DNA of 7,351 nt, from positions 1 through 7,351 of the forward strand of contig JAUVAG010000048.1 of the NCBI GenBank assembly GCA_030591825.1, read 5' to 3'. The notes under the pieces were generated by a model, which saw only the letters and a list, made by a program, of their open reading frames with translations, made no database searches and was not told the DNA's origin. The position numbers and the translations under genes are program-made. The stretch is from Dethiosulfatibacter sp. Lineage in GTDB: Bacteria; Bacillota; Clostridia; Tissierellales; Dethiosulfatibacteraceae. Positions 1-5,975 of this stretch are shown one piece after another (position 1 is the first letter of the stretch; every line of letters starts with the position of its first letter).

Positions 1-52
1 TGAAAAACAAAACGTGACAGTTCAAAGCACTCAATTCACTAGGTACTTTAAA

Positions 53-70
53 CTATGGTTGATACCACAG
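53..70. other. small imperfect inverted repeat
   Basis: The arms CTATGGT (53-59) and ACCACAG (64-70) pair with one A/C mismatch around the four-base loop TGAT. It lies just before the terminator hairpin at 81-105 and may be part of the same transcript end on the plus strand. No function can be assigned; on its own it could be chance. Confidence 0.3.
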
Positions 71-80
71 ACCGCATTTT

Positions 81-105
81 AGAGAGGAGGATACTTCTCT
101 CTTTT
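81..105 (+). terminator. intrinsic terminator of a plus-strand gene outside the window
   Basis: AGAGAGGAG (81-89) pairs with CTTCTCTCT (94-102) around loop GATA, giving nine pairs of which one is G-U, and the hairpin is followed by a T-run (102-105, then AAATT). On the minus strand the G-U becomes an A-C mismatch and no U-tract follows, so the structure fits plus-strand transcription. No gene on this strand is visible in positions 1-80, so it should end a gene lying left of the window that converges with the HD-domain gene. The U-tract is short, so efficiency is uncertain. Confidence 0.5.
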
Positions 106-197
106 AAATTATACGAGTAACAACACTAAAGTCTAACAGAGCCTTAATTTATATTACGTGAATCGAATTTTAGTTTAATTTTTTCTTTTCATAATTC

Positions 198-641
198 CTA
201 TACCAGATAATCCTTGGCTGCAACATACTTGTCCACCAGCATTACCAACCAACTTTCAGCTGTTCTAGGTGGAGTAATGTTCAAAGGGAACATGTGCTTT
301 AGGATAATATCCCTTTCCTTATCATTGAGTTTGAAATGTTTTTCTGCATTTCTAAGGGATATGGCGGCATGGGTGAAGCCGTGCTTTTCGAAAAACTTCT
401 TCCTTCTAAGCTTTCCTTCCTTTCTCCAGTCGTAGAGGAAAAAATCGTGGAGAAGCCCTCCCCTTGCAACTGAAACATAGTCAAGGTGCAGTTTTTTTGC
501 AAGTTTGTATGAAAGGTATGACACCCTCAGGCTGTGTTCATATACACTGTCTCTGTGGTGATATACCTTTTTCATCGTATTGAAATTCACGTCACTTACA
601 ATGTCTTCAACAATTTTCTGATACCGCTTGTCATAAAACAA
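198..641 (-). CDS. small HD-domain protein (putative metal-dependent phosphohydrolase)
   Basis: A 147-residue soluble protein whose HD-superfamily metal ligands are all present: H36 (YEHSLRV), H65-D66 (GGLLHDF), H87 and H91 (KHGFTHAA), H116 (LKHMFPL) and D137 (LVDKY). HD proteins of this kind hydrolyse phosphate esters, often of nucleotides, with bound metal; the substrate here cannot be told. The start is TTG at 639-641, chosen because AGGAG (652-656) sits 10 nt upstream and an in-frame TAA (657-659) lies just before it; the GTG in between is out of frame. It ends with TAG and a TGA follows three codons later. It lies 156 nt downstream of the CmpB-family gene on the same strand with no clear terminator between, so it may be read from the galE promoter, though an own promoter in the gap is not excluded. 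Family is secure, function is not. Confidence 0.88.
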   Translation of the reverse strand: MFYDKRYQKIVEDIVSDVNFNTMKKVYHHRDSVYEHSLRVSYLSYKLAKKLHLDYVSVARGGLLHDFFLYDWRKEGKLRRKKFFEKHGFTHAAISLRNAEKHFKLNDKERDIILKHMFPLNITPPRTAESWLVMLVDKYVAAKDYLV

Positions 642-797
642 TTGTACACCTCTCCTTTAGTCCATGTATTTCTTGAAGCTTAAGAAAATTAAATATGCAT
701 AATCCCCTGAATCATTGGTATTATGCCTTCGAGGTAACTTTCTTTCGCACCTTAATAAATGCTTTGGTCACTATTTGTTTCACATTTAACGCGTCAA
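642..797. other. intergenic spacer without a clear signal
   Basis: This 156-nt AT-rich gap between the CmpB-family gene and the HD-domain gene holds no convincing intrinsic terminator and no good sigma-A promoter on the minus strand. The only structures seen are GCGT/ACGC near 791-803, overlapping the stop codon, and TTTCTT/AAGAAA near 668-686, both short and without a U-tract. Read-through transcription into the HD gene is therefore plausible. Confidence 0.4.
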
Positions 798-1637
798 TTA
801 CGCTTTCTTGTTCTGCATATAGTTTTTGAATCTTTTCTCAAAATTTTTGAAGTTTATTTTCATATCCGGAAATGCTCTGTAGAGTCTGCTTTTCGTAAGA
901 TTGTTTAGACTATTCTGATAGTTTCTTACCTTTGAAGCTAGAGTATTCTTCAATCCATAAACAGGATTAAGCTGCATTTTTTCTTCAAATCTATTTTTAA
1001 ATTCATTAACTCTCACATAATTTCCAAATTTAGGTCTCAATGAATCAATAAGTATCTTGATTTCACCTATGACTGGTGATGATTTTTCTATTTCCAAAAT
1101 CAAACTTCTGAAATCCACCATTGACCTTACTGTAAAAGATACGTCCGTTATCAATAAAGCAATAAGTCCGTAGGATACCTTTATTGTGGTTTCATTTACA
1201 ATACCTTCAACGTCTAAGGTTCCTAGAAAATGCTTCAGAAAAAATACCAGTGCCGTTCCACTAAGTCCCCAGTAGATACTGAAACTCACGCATACATAGC
1301 CCTTTATGTTGAACTTCCTGTCTGAATAGTCCCACCATCTCGTATGAAAAAGCTTCTCCAGTACATATCCTGTTATGTATTCCATTGTCGAAGTTACAAT
1401 GAAAATCAGTACGAATACTACAAAAACATCAGCAACTTCAAAGACACTTCCTGATACGACACCAAAGGTTGAGAGGGCAAGATAAATCAAAGATATTCCT
1501 ATGCCGTATATTGGACACAGAGGGCTGTAAAGAAATCCCCTATTTACGAACTGTCTCTTTTTTATAAATGTATATACTACTTCTATACACCATCCAACTA
1601 TGGAAAATACAAGAAATAGATAAAAAATTCCAGTCAT
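798..1637 (-). CDS. CmpB/DUF1113-family integral membrane protein (annotated as putative ABC transporter permease)
   Basis: A 279-residue protein. The N-terminal 170 residues are hydrophobic, with likely membrane segments near 4-24, 43-62, 71-95, 113-137 and 152-172. The remaining 110 residues are charged, rich in Lys, Asn and Arg, and probably cytoplasmic. Motifs match the PF06541 family: GWCIE at 15-19, NRGFLYSPLCPIYG at 32-45, EYITGYVLE at 86-94 and WWDYSDRKFNIKGY at 101-114. The family name suggests ABC transport, but no ATPase or binding-protein gene is nearby and I see no evidence that it transports anything. Its ATG (1635-1637) shares one base with the galE TAA (1637-1639), so translation is probably coupled to galE, which hints at an envelope or sugar-related role. 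The strongly basic tail extends beyond the membrane core. Family confident, role unknown. Confidence 0.85.
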   Translation of the reverse strand: MTGIFYLFLVFSIVGWCIEVVYTFIKKRQFVNRGFLYSPLCPIYGIGISLIYLALSTFGVVSGSVFEVADVFVVFVLIFIVTSTMEYITGYVLEKLFHTRWWDYSDRKFNIKGYVCVSFSIYWGLSGTALVFFLKHFLGTLDVEGIVNETTIKVSYGLIALLITDVSFTVRSMVDFRSLILEIEKSSPVIGEIKILIDSLRPKFGNYVRVNEFKNRFEEKMQLNPVYGLKNTLASKVRNYQNSLNNLTKSRLYRAFPDMKINFKNFEKRFKNYMQNKKA

Positions 1638-2644
1638 TATTCATATCCTTTCGGATTTTCATTCTGCCACTTCCATGAATCTCGACACATGTCCTCCATG
1701 GATTTGACCGCTTTCCATCCAAGAATTTCTTTAGCCTTGCCTGCATCGGCATAACATATGTCTATATCACCAGGTCTCCTATCTGTTATTTCGTAGGGAA
1801 TGTTTATTCCCGTAGCCTTTTTAAAGTTTTCCACAACTTCAAGGACCGTATATCCTGTACCTGTACCAAGGTTAAATTCATTGATTTCTTCAGTTTCAAG
1901 GACTCTTTCAAGTGCCTTGATATGTCCTTTTGCAAGGTCAACTACATGAATATAGTCTCTTATTCCTGTTCCATCTTTTGTTTTATAGTCGTTTCCGAAT
2001 ACACTAAGCTGCTTTCTCTTTCCTACTGCAACCTGCGTTATATATGGCGTAAGGTTATTTGGTATACCATTGGGATTTTCACCTATTCTACCGCTTTTAT
2101 GGGCTCCTATTGGATTGAAATACCTCAAAAGAGATATGCTCCATTTATTGTCAGAATTGTATAGATCTCTCAGTATCATTTCTATCATCATTTTTGTTGT
2201 ACCGTATGGATTAGTAGTACTAAGGGACATTCCTTCGGTCAAAGGAGACTTATTTAGCCCGTAAACCGTAGCCGATGAGCTGAATACTATTTTCTTAACT
2301 CCATGCTTTTTCATAACTTCGCAAAGTACAAGTGTCCCTGTAAGATTGTTGTAGTAATATTTAAGCGGCAGTTCAACGGATTCTCCTACTGCCTTGTATC
2401 CTGCGAAGTGTACCACTGCTTCAATATTGTTTTCTTTAAATATTGAATCCATTATATTTTCATCCAGTATATCTGCTTCATAAAACTTCAAGTCTTTTCC
2501 AGTTATTTGCCTTATCCTGTTAAGAACCTCCGGCTTGCTGTTGCTGAAATTGTCTACAACTACAACCTCGTATCCGTCATTCAACAGCTCTACAACCGTA
2601 TGGCTTCCAATATACCCTGCTCCACCTGTAATCAATATTCCCAT
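1637..2644 (-). CDS. galE: UDP-glucose 4-epimerase
   Basis: A 335-residue cytoplasmic enzyme, normal length for GalE, interconverting UDP-glucose and UDP-galactose with tightly bound NAD+; it feeds the Leloir pathway and supplies UDP-galactose for surface polysaccharides. It is an extended short-chain dehydrogenase/reductase. The NAD+ motif GGAGYIG is at 7-13, D31 closes the second strand, the catalytic Ser is S124 in SSSATVYG (122-129), and the Tyr/Lys pair is Y147 and K151 in NPYGTTK. RYFNPIGAH (174-182) and RDYIHVVDLA (229-238) are also typical. AGGAGA (2651-2656) lies 6 nt before the ATG at 2642-2644. It is the first gene after the promoter at 2708-2736 and its stop overlaps the next start. 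No other gal gene is nearby, so exopolysaccharide or cell-wall sugar supply is as likely as galactose breakdown. Confidence 0.96.
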   Translation of the reverse strand: MGILITGGAGYIGSHTVVELLNDGYEVVVVDNFSNSKPEVLNRIRQITGKDLKFYEADILDENIMDSIFKENNIEAVVHFAGYKAVGESVELPLKYYYNNLTGTLVLCEVMKKHGVKKIVFSSSATVYGLNKSPLTEGMSLSTTNPYGTTKMMIEMILRDLYNSDNKWSISLLRYFNPIGAHKSGRIGENPNGIPNNLTPYITQVAVGKRKQLSVFGNDYKTKDGTGIRDYIHVVDLAKGHIKALERVLETEEINEFNLGTGTGYTVLEVVENFKKATGINIPYEITDRRPGDIDICYADAGKAKEILGWKAVKSMEDMCRDSWKWQNENPKGYE

Positions 2645-2707
2645 GTTGTTTCTCCTGTCATCTATTATCGTTTATTAATTTTAATTTTTTATTGCGTTAC
2701 CCTGACC

Positions 2708-2736
2708 ATTGTACATCAAACCTGTATTTCTATCAA
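2708..2736 (-). promoter_or_regulatory. sigma-A promoter of galE and the CmpB-family gene
   Basis: On the minus strand TTGATA (2731-2736, 5/6 to consensus) and TACAAT (2708-2713, 5/6) are separated by exactly 17 bp. Predicted transcription start is near 2701, leaving a leader of about 57 nt before galE. The -35 box lies within 30 bp of the end of the upstream DUF697 gene. It is one of the two best promoter matches in the window. Confidence 0.7.
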
Positions 2737-2739
2737 GAT

Positions 2740-2759
2740 AAAGCGACTATGTCGCCTTT
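2740..2759 (-). terminator. possible weak terminator after the DUF697 gene
   Basis: GCGAC (2743-2747) and GTCGC (2751-2755) pair around the three-base loop TAT, with AAA/TTT flanks extending the stem past one bulged C. On the minus strand the hairpin is followed by TTTATCTT, only a poor U-tract. It begins 5 nt after the DUF697 stop codon and lies just before the galE -35 box, which is a sensible place for a terminator, but the stem is short and read-through would be expected. Confidence 0.35.
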
Positions 2760-2763
2760 ACCT

Positions 2764-3804
2764 CTATTCATCATCTTTGTTGTCCCTTTTGAAGATTTCC
2801 TTTACAAAATTGCCGGTCCTACCGGCTCCTGTCTTTATTCCATCTATGGTCTTGTCCGCCCCTGTCTTTATCCCATCAATGGTCTTGTCTATGGTTGCCC
2901 TTTTTGACGCCTTGACAAAAGACTTGACTATGTTTACAGAATTCACCTGAACCACTGAACCTAAAAGCTTGCAGGCTTCAAGTGTTGCAGATCTTCTTAT
3001 TAACCTTTTGTCCTCTTTTTCAAGCCTTGTCATATACTTCTTCGCAATAACTCCTACCCTCAATGCAAGAAGCGCATTGGCAGAGCCTTCAATTACTGAG
3101 CTCACTATGAGGTTTGAAACAGCTGCCGCTCCGGGCACAAGAGTTCCGATGGTTCCACCTATGAGGGAATTCACTACAGGTTGAAGCTGCTCGTCAAGTA
3201 TTGCAAGGTCCTCTATTTCCCTTGCCATGAGTACAGTTACCGCTACATTTATATATAACTGGAATATATCCTTGATATTCGGTCTTTGATTATATATATG
3301 GCTTACCTTCCAGACCATTCTAGACAGACTGGTCATCACAAATAGACCGTCTAGTACACCATTTTGAGATACTGCAGTGGTTATGAAAACAGTAGACGCT
3401 GTTTCCTTTATTATTTTTTCCGCTTCACAGTCAAGCACAGAGTATGCTGAAATAATCTGTTCCCTTACTTCTTTTTCTTCTTCAAATTCATAGTTCGTAT
3501 CCTTAAGCATTGGATTCTTCACAAGCCTCTTTTTAATTGTAGTCAAATACTTCCCATAGGCAACCTCGTCTTCCATCTCCGGTATTTCCAGAGGTTTTCT
3601 AAGCTTCATAAATCCTATTAAAGGCATTGTAAATATTCCAAAGAAGAATAGGGCCAAAATTCCTGTGACTATCCTTCCAAGGTTTATGTTTACCGCTGAG
3701 GTGACTATAAAAACACTATGTAATTGGTTTATTATTATTACTGCCAGAAGAACAATGAAGCCTGTTCCTAACCATGCAGCTGTTCTTTTAATTGTTTTTT
3801 CCAT
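2764..3804 (-). CDS. DUF697/YcjF-like membrane protein with C-terminal 11-residue repeat
   Basis: A 346-residue protein. Two hydrophobic helices (about 11-33 and 43-66) anchor it, followed by a charged linker (67-120). A DUF697-like region (about 120-258) contains TAVSQNGVLDGLFV (143-156), a long helix, and a Gly/Ala-rich hydrophobic stretch (214-253, GGTIGTLVPGAAAVSNLIV). DUF697 domains often occur in or beside membrane-linked GTPases of the Era/YcjX type; no GTPase is encoded here, and no catalytic residues are evident. The tail carries DKTIDGIKTGA twice in tandem (306-316 and 317-327) and ends in charged residues. The ATG has AAAGGA upstream at a good distance. It stands alone between the etf terminator and the galE promoter, so it is probably transcribed by itself. 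It ends with TAG, followed two codons later by TAA. Family assignment is fair, function unknown. Confidence 0.82.
   Translation of the reverse strand: MEKTIKRTAAWLGTGFIVLLAVIIINQLHSVFIVTSAVNINLGRIVTGILALFFFGIFTMPLIGFMKLRKPLEIPEMEDEVAYGKYLTTIKKRLVKNPMLKDTNYEFEEEKEVREQIISAYSVLDCEAEKIIKETASTVFITTAVSQNGVLDGLFVMTSLSRMVWKVSHIYNQRPNIKDIFQLYINVAVTVLMAREIEDLAILDEQLQPVVNSLIGGTIGTLVPGAAAVSNLIVSSVIEGSANALLALRVGVIAKKYMTRLEKEDKRLIRRSATLEACKLLGSVVQVNSVNIVKSFVKASKRATIDKTIDGIKTGADKTIDGIKTGAGRTGNFVKEIFKRDNKDDE
2824..2889 (-). repeat. 33-bp tandem in-frame repeat inside the DUF697 gene
   Basis: Two 33-bp units, 2857-2889 and 2824-2856, follow each other directly. They differ at 4 of 33 positions and all four changes are synonymous, so both encode DKTIDGIKTGA. 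This indicates a duplication old enough to have diverged silently while the peptide was kept. Confidence 0.9.
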
Positions 3805-3812
3805 AATATCAA

Positions 3813-3838
3813 TCCTTTCCTTGTATATATTTATTATA
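3813..3838 (-). promoter_or_regulatory. possible -10 box and ribosome binding site of the DUF697 gene
   Basis: A perfect TATAAT lies on the minus strand at 3833-3838, which would start transcription near 3826, about 20 nt before the ATG. The leader contains GGAAAGGA (3813-3820), 8 nt from the start codon. The -35 region 17 bp upstream reads TTTCTT, a poor match, so the promoter may depend on an activator or be weak. Confidence 0.4.
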
Positions 3839-3894
3839 TAACCATTACAATTTAAAAGAAAGCCTATTATGGATTTTCAAGCCTTCATAGAGCT

Positions 3895-3925
3895 AAAAAA
3901 AATAGACCCTAAATCCAGGGTCTAT
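3895..3925 (-). terminator. intrinsic terminator of the acyl-CoA dehydrogenase-etfBA operon
   Basis: ATAGACCCT (3902-3910) and AGGGTCTAT (3917-3925) form a perfect 9-bp stem around a 6-base loop. On the minus strand the hairpin runs into a tract of eight T (complement of the A-run 3895-3902), the classic form of a Rho-independent terminator. It lies about 226 nt beyond the etfA stop codon, leaving an unusually long 3' region. Confidence 0.85.
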
Positions 3926-4151
3926 CATATTTCATATTTCAATTATTTAATATTGTATATATCATCCGATCATATAGTAATTATGCGTCTGTCTAATTCC
4001 ACATACCTAGAAAGCAGCTACGCTGTGTCAACGACACAAGTCGTTGTTCGAACGCGTGGAAAGTTATCATTTAACGAATATCACAATGCTTAAGTGTGAT
4101 ATTCATATTTAAACTTTCCTAAGCTGCAATAATATCGTCTCTTGATTGCTA
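3926..4151 (-). other. long 3' region of etfA, non-coding
   Basis: Between the etfA stop and its terminator lie about 226 nt with no credible gene on either strand. The part 4014-4127 is strongly self-complementary and is listed separately. The part 3926-4013 is AT-rich with no recognisable element. No promoter is apparent just downstream of etfA, so the region is most simply part of the operon transcript. Confidence 0.5.
4014..4127 (-). ncRNA. structured element: candidate three-way-junction RNA in the etfA 3' region
   Basis: Nested perfect stems: P1 GCAGCT/AGCTGC (4014-4019 with 4122-4127); P2 ACGC/GCGT (4020-4023 with 4054-4057), enclosing hairpin CAACGAC/GTCGTTG (4029-4035 with 4040-4046, loop ACAA); P3 GGAAAGTT/AACTTTCC (4058-4065 with 4112-4119), enclosing GAATATCACA/TGTGATATTC (4076-4085 with 4095-4104, nine-base loop). 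P1, P2 and P3 abut with only two unpaired bases (4120-4121), forming a tight three-way junction. An alternative hairpin TGTGTC/GACACA (4024-4029 with 4033-4038) competes with the P2 arm. Strand is assigned from the operon direction; the pairing itself does not decide it. It matches no RNA family I know. It could be a 3'-derived small RNA, an RNA-stability element, or a non-autonomous mobile repeat. Confidence 0.5.
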
Positions 4152-5162
4152 CTATTTGTTCATTGCCCTAAGCTGTGCAGTGAACTCAGGAACAAGCTTG
4201 TTCAAATCTCCAACAAGACTCAAGTCAGCTACTCCATGTATTGGTGCATCAGCATCCTTGTTTATAGCAATTATATAGTCACTGTCCTGCATTCCTGCTA
4301 AATGTTGAATAGCTCCTGATATACCGCATGCTACATAAACCAAAGGTCTTACAGTTTTTCCTGTCTGTCCAACTTGAAGGTCATGAGCCAACCATCCATT
4401 GTCTATTGTGGCTCTTGAACCTGATACAGTTCCGCCTAATGCGTGAGCCAATTCTTCCAACTGCTTGAAGTTTTCCGCGCTACCAACACCTCTACCACCT
4501 GAAACTATAAACTCAGCTTCAGTAAGGTCCACTGTGTCTTTAAGCTCTTTTACTACTTCAATTACTTTTATTCTATCAACAGTATCAGAGAATGTTGTAG
4601 TTCTTTTGTCTATTTTTGATGCATCAACTCTTGACTCATCCTTTGCAATCATATCGAAAACTCCAGGTCTCACTGTTGCCATCTGAGGTCTGTGCTCCGT
4701 ACACATGATTGTAGCCATTAGGTTTCCACCAAATGCTGGTCTTGTCATCATAAGATGTCCTGTTTCTTCTTCTGTAGCAAGAGCCGTACAGTCTGCGGTA
4801 AGTCCAGTTCCTATTCTTGCTGCAATTCTAGGTCCCAGGTCTCTTCCAAGGTAAGTAGCTCCAACAAGCATCATTCCTGGCTTTTCTGATTCAACCAAAC
4901 TGCAAATAGCTTCTGTGAAAGCATCTGTTGTGAAGTGAGTAAGTTTCTCATCTTCTACATATATTACCTTGTCAGCACCGTATGCAAGAAGTTCCTTAGC
5001 TGTATCATCCATATTGTTTCCAAGTAATACAGCTGTTAATTCTTCATTAATGCCATCTGCAATTTCTCTTGCTTTACCAAGAAGCTCAAGTCCTATTTTT
5101 TGTAATTCTCCATCTCTTTGTTCAGCATAAACCCAAACGCCGTTATATTCATTTATATTCAT
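4152..5162 (-). CDS. etfA: electron transfer flavoprotein, alpha subunit
   Basis: A 336-residue FAD-binding subunit that pairs with EtfB and passes electrons to or from the acyl-CoA dehydrogenase encoded upstream. The N-terminal alpha/beta domain (about 5-190) is followed by the FAD domain: GGRGVG at 222-227, with the conserved Arg224 expected at the flavin, AHDLQVGQTGKTV at 259-271, and the EtfA signature YVACGISGAIQHLAG at 276-290 with DSDYIIAINKD after it. There is no N-terminal ferredoxin-like extension of the kind seen in caffeyl-CoA or lactate-linked EtfA proteins. I chose the ATG at 5160-5162 because GGAGG (5171-5175) sits 8 nt upstream; a longer GTG start five codons earlier would place that site inside the gene. 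The stop is doubled (TAG TAG, 4149-4154). The gap to etfB is 16 nt. Bifurcation is inferred from family resemblance, not shown. Confidence 0.95.
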   Translation of the reverse strand: MNINEYNGVWVYAEQRDGELQKIGLELLGKAREIADGINEELTAVLLGNNMDDTAKELLAYGADKVIYVEDEKLTHFTTDAFTEAICSLVESEKPGMMLVGATYLGRDLGPRIAARIGTGLTADCTALATEEETGHLMMTRPAFGGNLMATIMCTEHRPQMATVRPGVFDMIAKDESRVDASKIDKRTTTFSDTVDRIKVIEVVKELKDTVDLTEAEFIVSGGRGVGSAENFKQLEELAHALGGTVSGSRATIDNGWLAHDLQVGQTGKTVRPLVYVACGISGAIQHLAGMQDSDYIIAINKDADAPIHGVADLSLVGDLNKLVPEFTAQLRAMNK

Positions 5163-5170
5163 TATCGAAA

Positions 5171-5175
5171 CCTCC
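5171..5175 (-). promoter_or_regulatory. ribosome binding site that fixes the etfA start
   Basis: GGAGG on the minus strand, 8 nt before ATG 5160-5162 and just after the etfB stop (5179-5181). It overlaps the alternative GTG codon at 5175-5177, which has no comparable site of its own, so the downstream ATG is preferred. Confidence 0.8.
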
Positions 5176-5178
5176 ACA

Positions 5179-5958
5179 TTAAATATAGTGCTTTTCTTTC
5201 AGCTTTGAAATTGCAACTGCTGCTGCTTCCTTAGCAGGCAATTCTACTATTTCTCCAGATCCCTTTGTTTCCTTAGTCCAAGTCTTCTTAACCTTGGTAG
5301 GTGAACCTTTTAGTCCAAGGTGCTCAGGATTTACATCAATGTCGCTTGCATTCCACATAATTACTTCTTTATCATAAGCTGTAAATATGTTTTTCATCTG
5401 CATGTATCTTGGTTCATTAAGCGAATCAATTGCAGTCAATAAACATGGAGTCTGTACTTCAAGCACTTCATATCCATCTTCAAGAGCTTTTCTTATTTTA
5501 AGATTTTTCCCATCAAATTCTACATTTTCAACATAAGTTACCTGTGGAAGATTAAGACTTTCAGCGATTCCAGGTCCTACCTGTGCAGTATCTCCGTCTA
5601 TCGCCTGTCTACCTGCCATTACTATATCAAAATCAAGCTTAGTTATTGCACCTGCAAGAGTTCTTGAAGTTGCAAGAGTATCAGATCCTGCAAAAGCTCT
5701 GTCTGAAATAAGTATTGCATCATCAGCGCCCATTGCTATTGCTTCCTTAAGTGCAACTTCTGCCTGTGGTGGTCCCATTGTAATAACTGTTACATTTGCA
5801 CCATGCTTATCCTTAAGGCGTAAAGCCTCTTCAATTGCATTCTTGTCATCCGGATTGATTATTGATGGAACTCCGTCTCTGATAAGTGTTCCTTTTACCG
5901 GATCTATCTTTACTTCATTTGTATCTGGTACTTGTTTTACGCAAACAACTATATTCAT
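5179..5958 (-). CDS. etfB: electron transfer flavoprotein, beta subunit
   Basis: A 259-residue partner of EtfA. It begins with the usual MNIVVCVKQVPDT, has VTVITMGPP (56-64), GSDTLATS (91-98) and the nucleotide-binding GRQAIDGDTAQVGP (116-129), and contains the EtfB signature region RKALEDGYEVLEVQTPCLLT (156-175). In ordinary Etf this subunit binds AMP; in bifurcating clostridial Etf the same pocket holds a second FAD and NADH is the donor. The overall sequence resembles the clostridial/Acidaminococcus type, so the bifurcating form is likely: NADH would reduce a crotonyl-CoA-type substrate and ferredoxin at once. The ATG has GGAGG 9 nt upstream and the gap to the dehydrogenase stop is 17 nt, so co-translation in a fixed ratio is expected. 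Length is normal and no defect is seen. Confidence 0.95.
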   Translation of the reverse strand: MNIVVCVKQVPDTNEVKIDPVKGTLIRDGVPSIINPDDKNAIEEALRLKDKHGANVTVITMGPPQAEVALKEAIAMGADDAILISDRAFAGSDTLATSRTLAGAITKLDFDIVMAGRQAIDGDTAQVGPGIAESLNLPQVTYVENVEFDGKNLKIRKALEDGYEVLEVQTPCLLTAIDSLNEPRYMQMKNIFTAYDKEVIMWNASDIDVNPEHLGLKGSPTKVKKTWTKETKGSGEIVELPAKEAAAVAISKLKEKHYI

Positions 5959-5975
5959 ATCTTTATTCCTCCCAA

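Noticed and set aside
108..136. Promoter on the minus strand with perfect TATAAT (108-113) and TTAGAC 17 bp upstream
   Set aside because: The -35 is a poor match and no gene follows within the window; only a nine-codon frame without ribosome site is seen.
2507..2950. Plus-strand open frame of 147 codons
   Set aside because: It spans the ends of galE and the DUF697 gene and the galE promoter; its repeated segment is the antisense of the 33-bp repeat.
4047..4054. GTTCGAAC-like sequence suggesting a tRNA T-loop
   Set aside because: The flanking bases do not form a T-stem and no acceptor, D or anticodon arms are found; it is a short palindrome in the structured element.
3869..4093. Open frame of 74 codons on the plus strand between etfA and the DUF697 gene
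   Set aside because: It runs through the terminator hairpin and half of the structured element, has no family-like sequence and no credible ribosome binding site.
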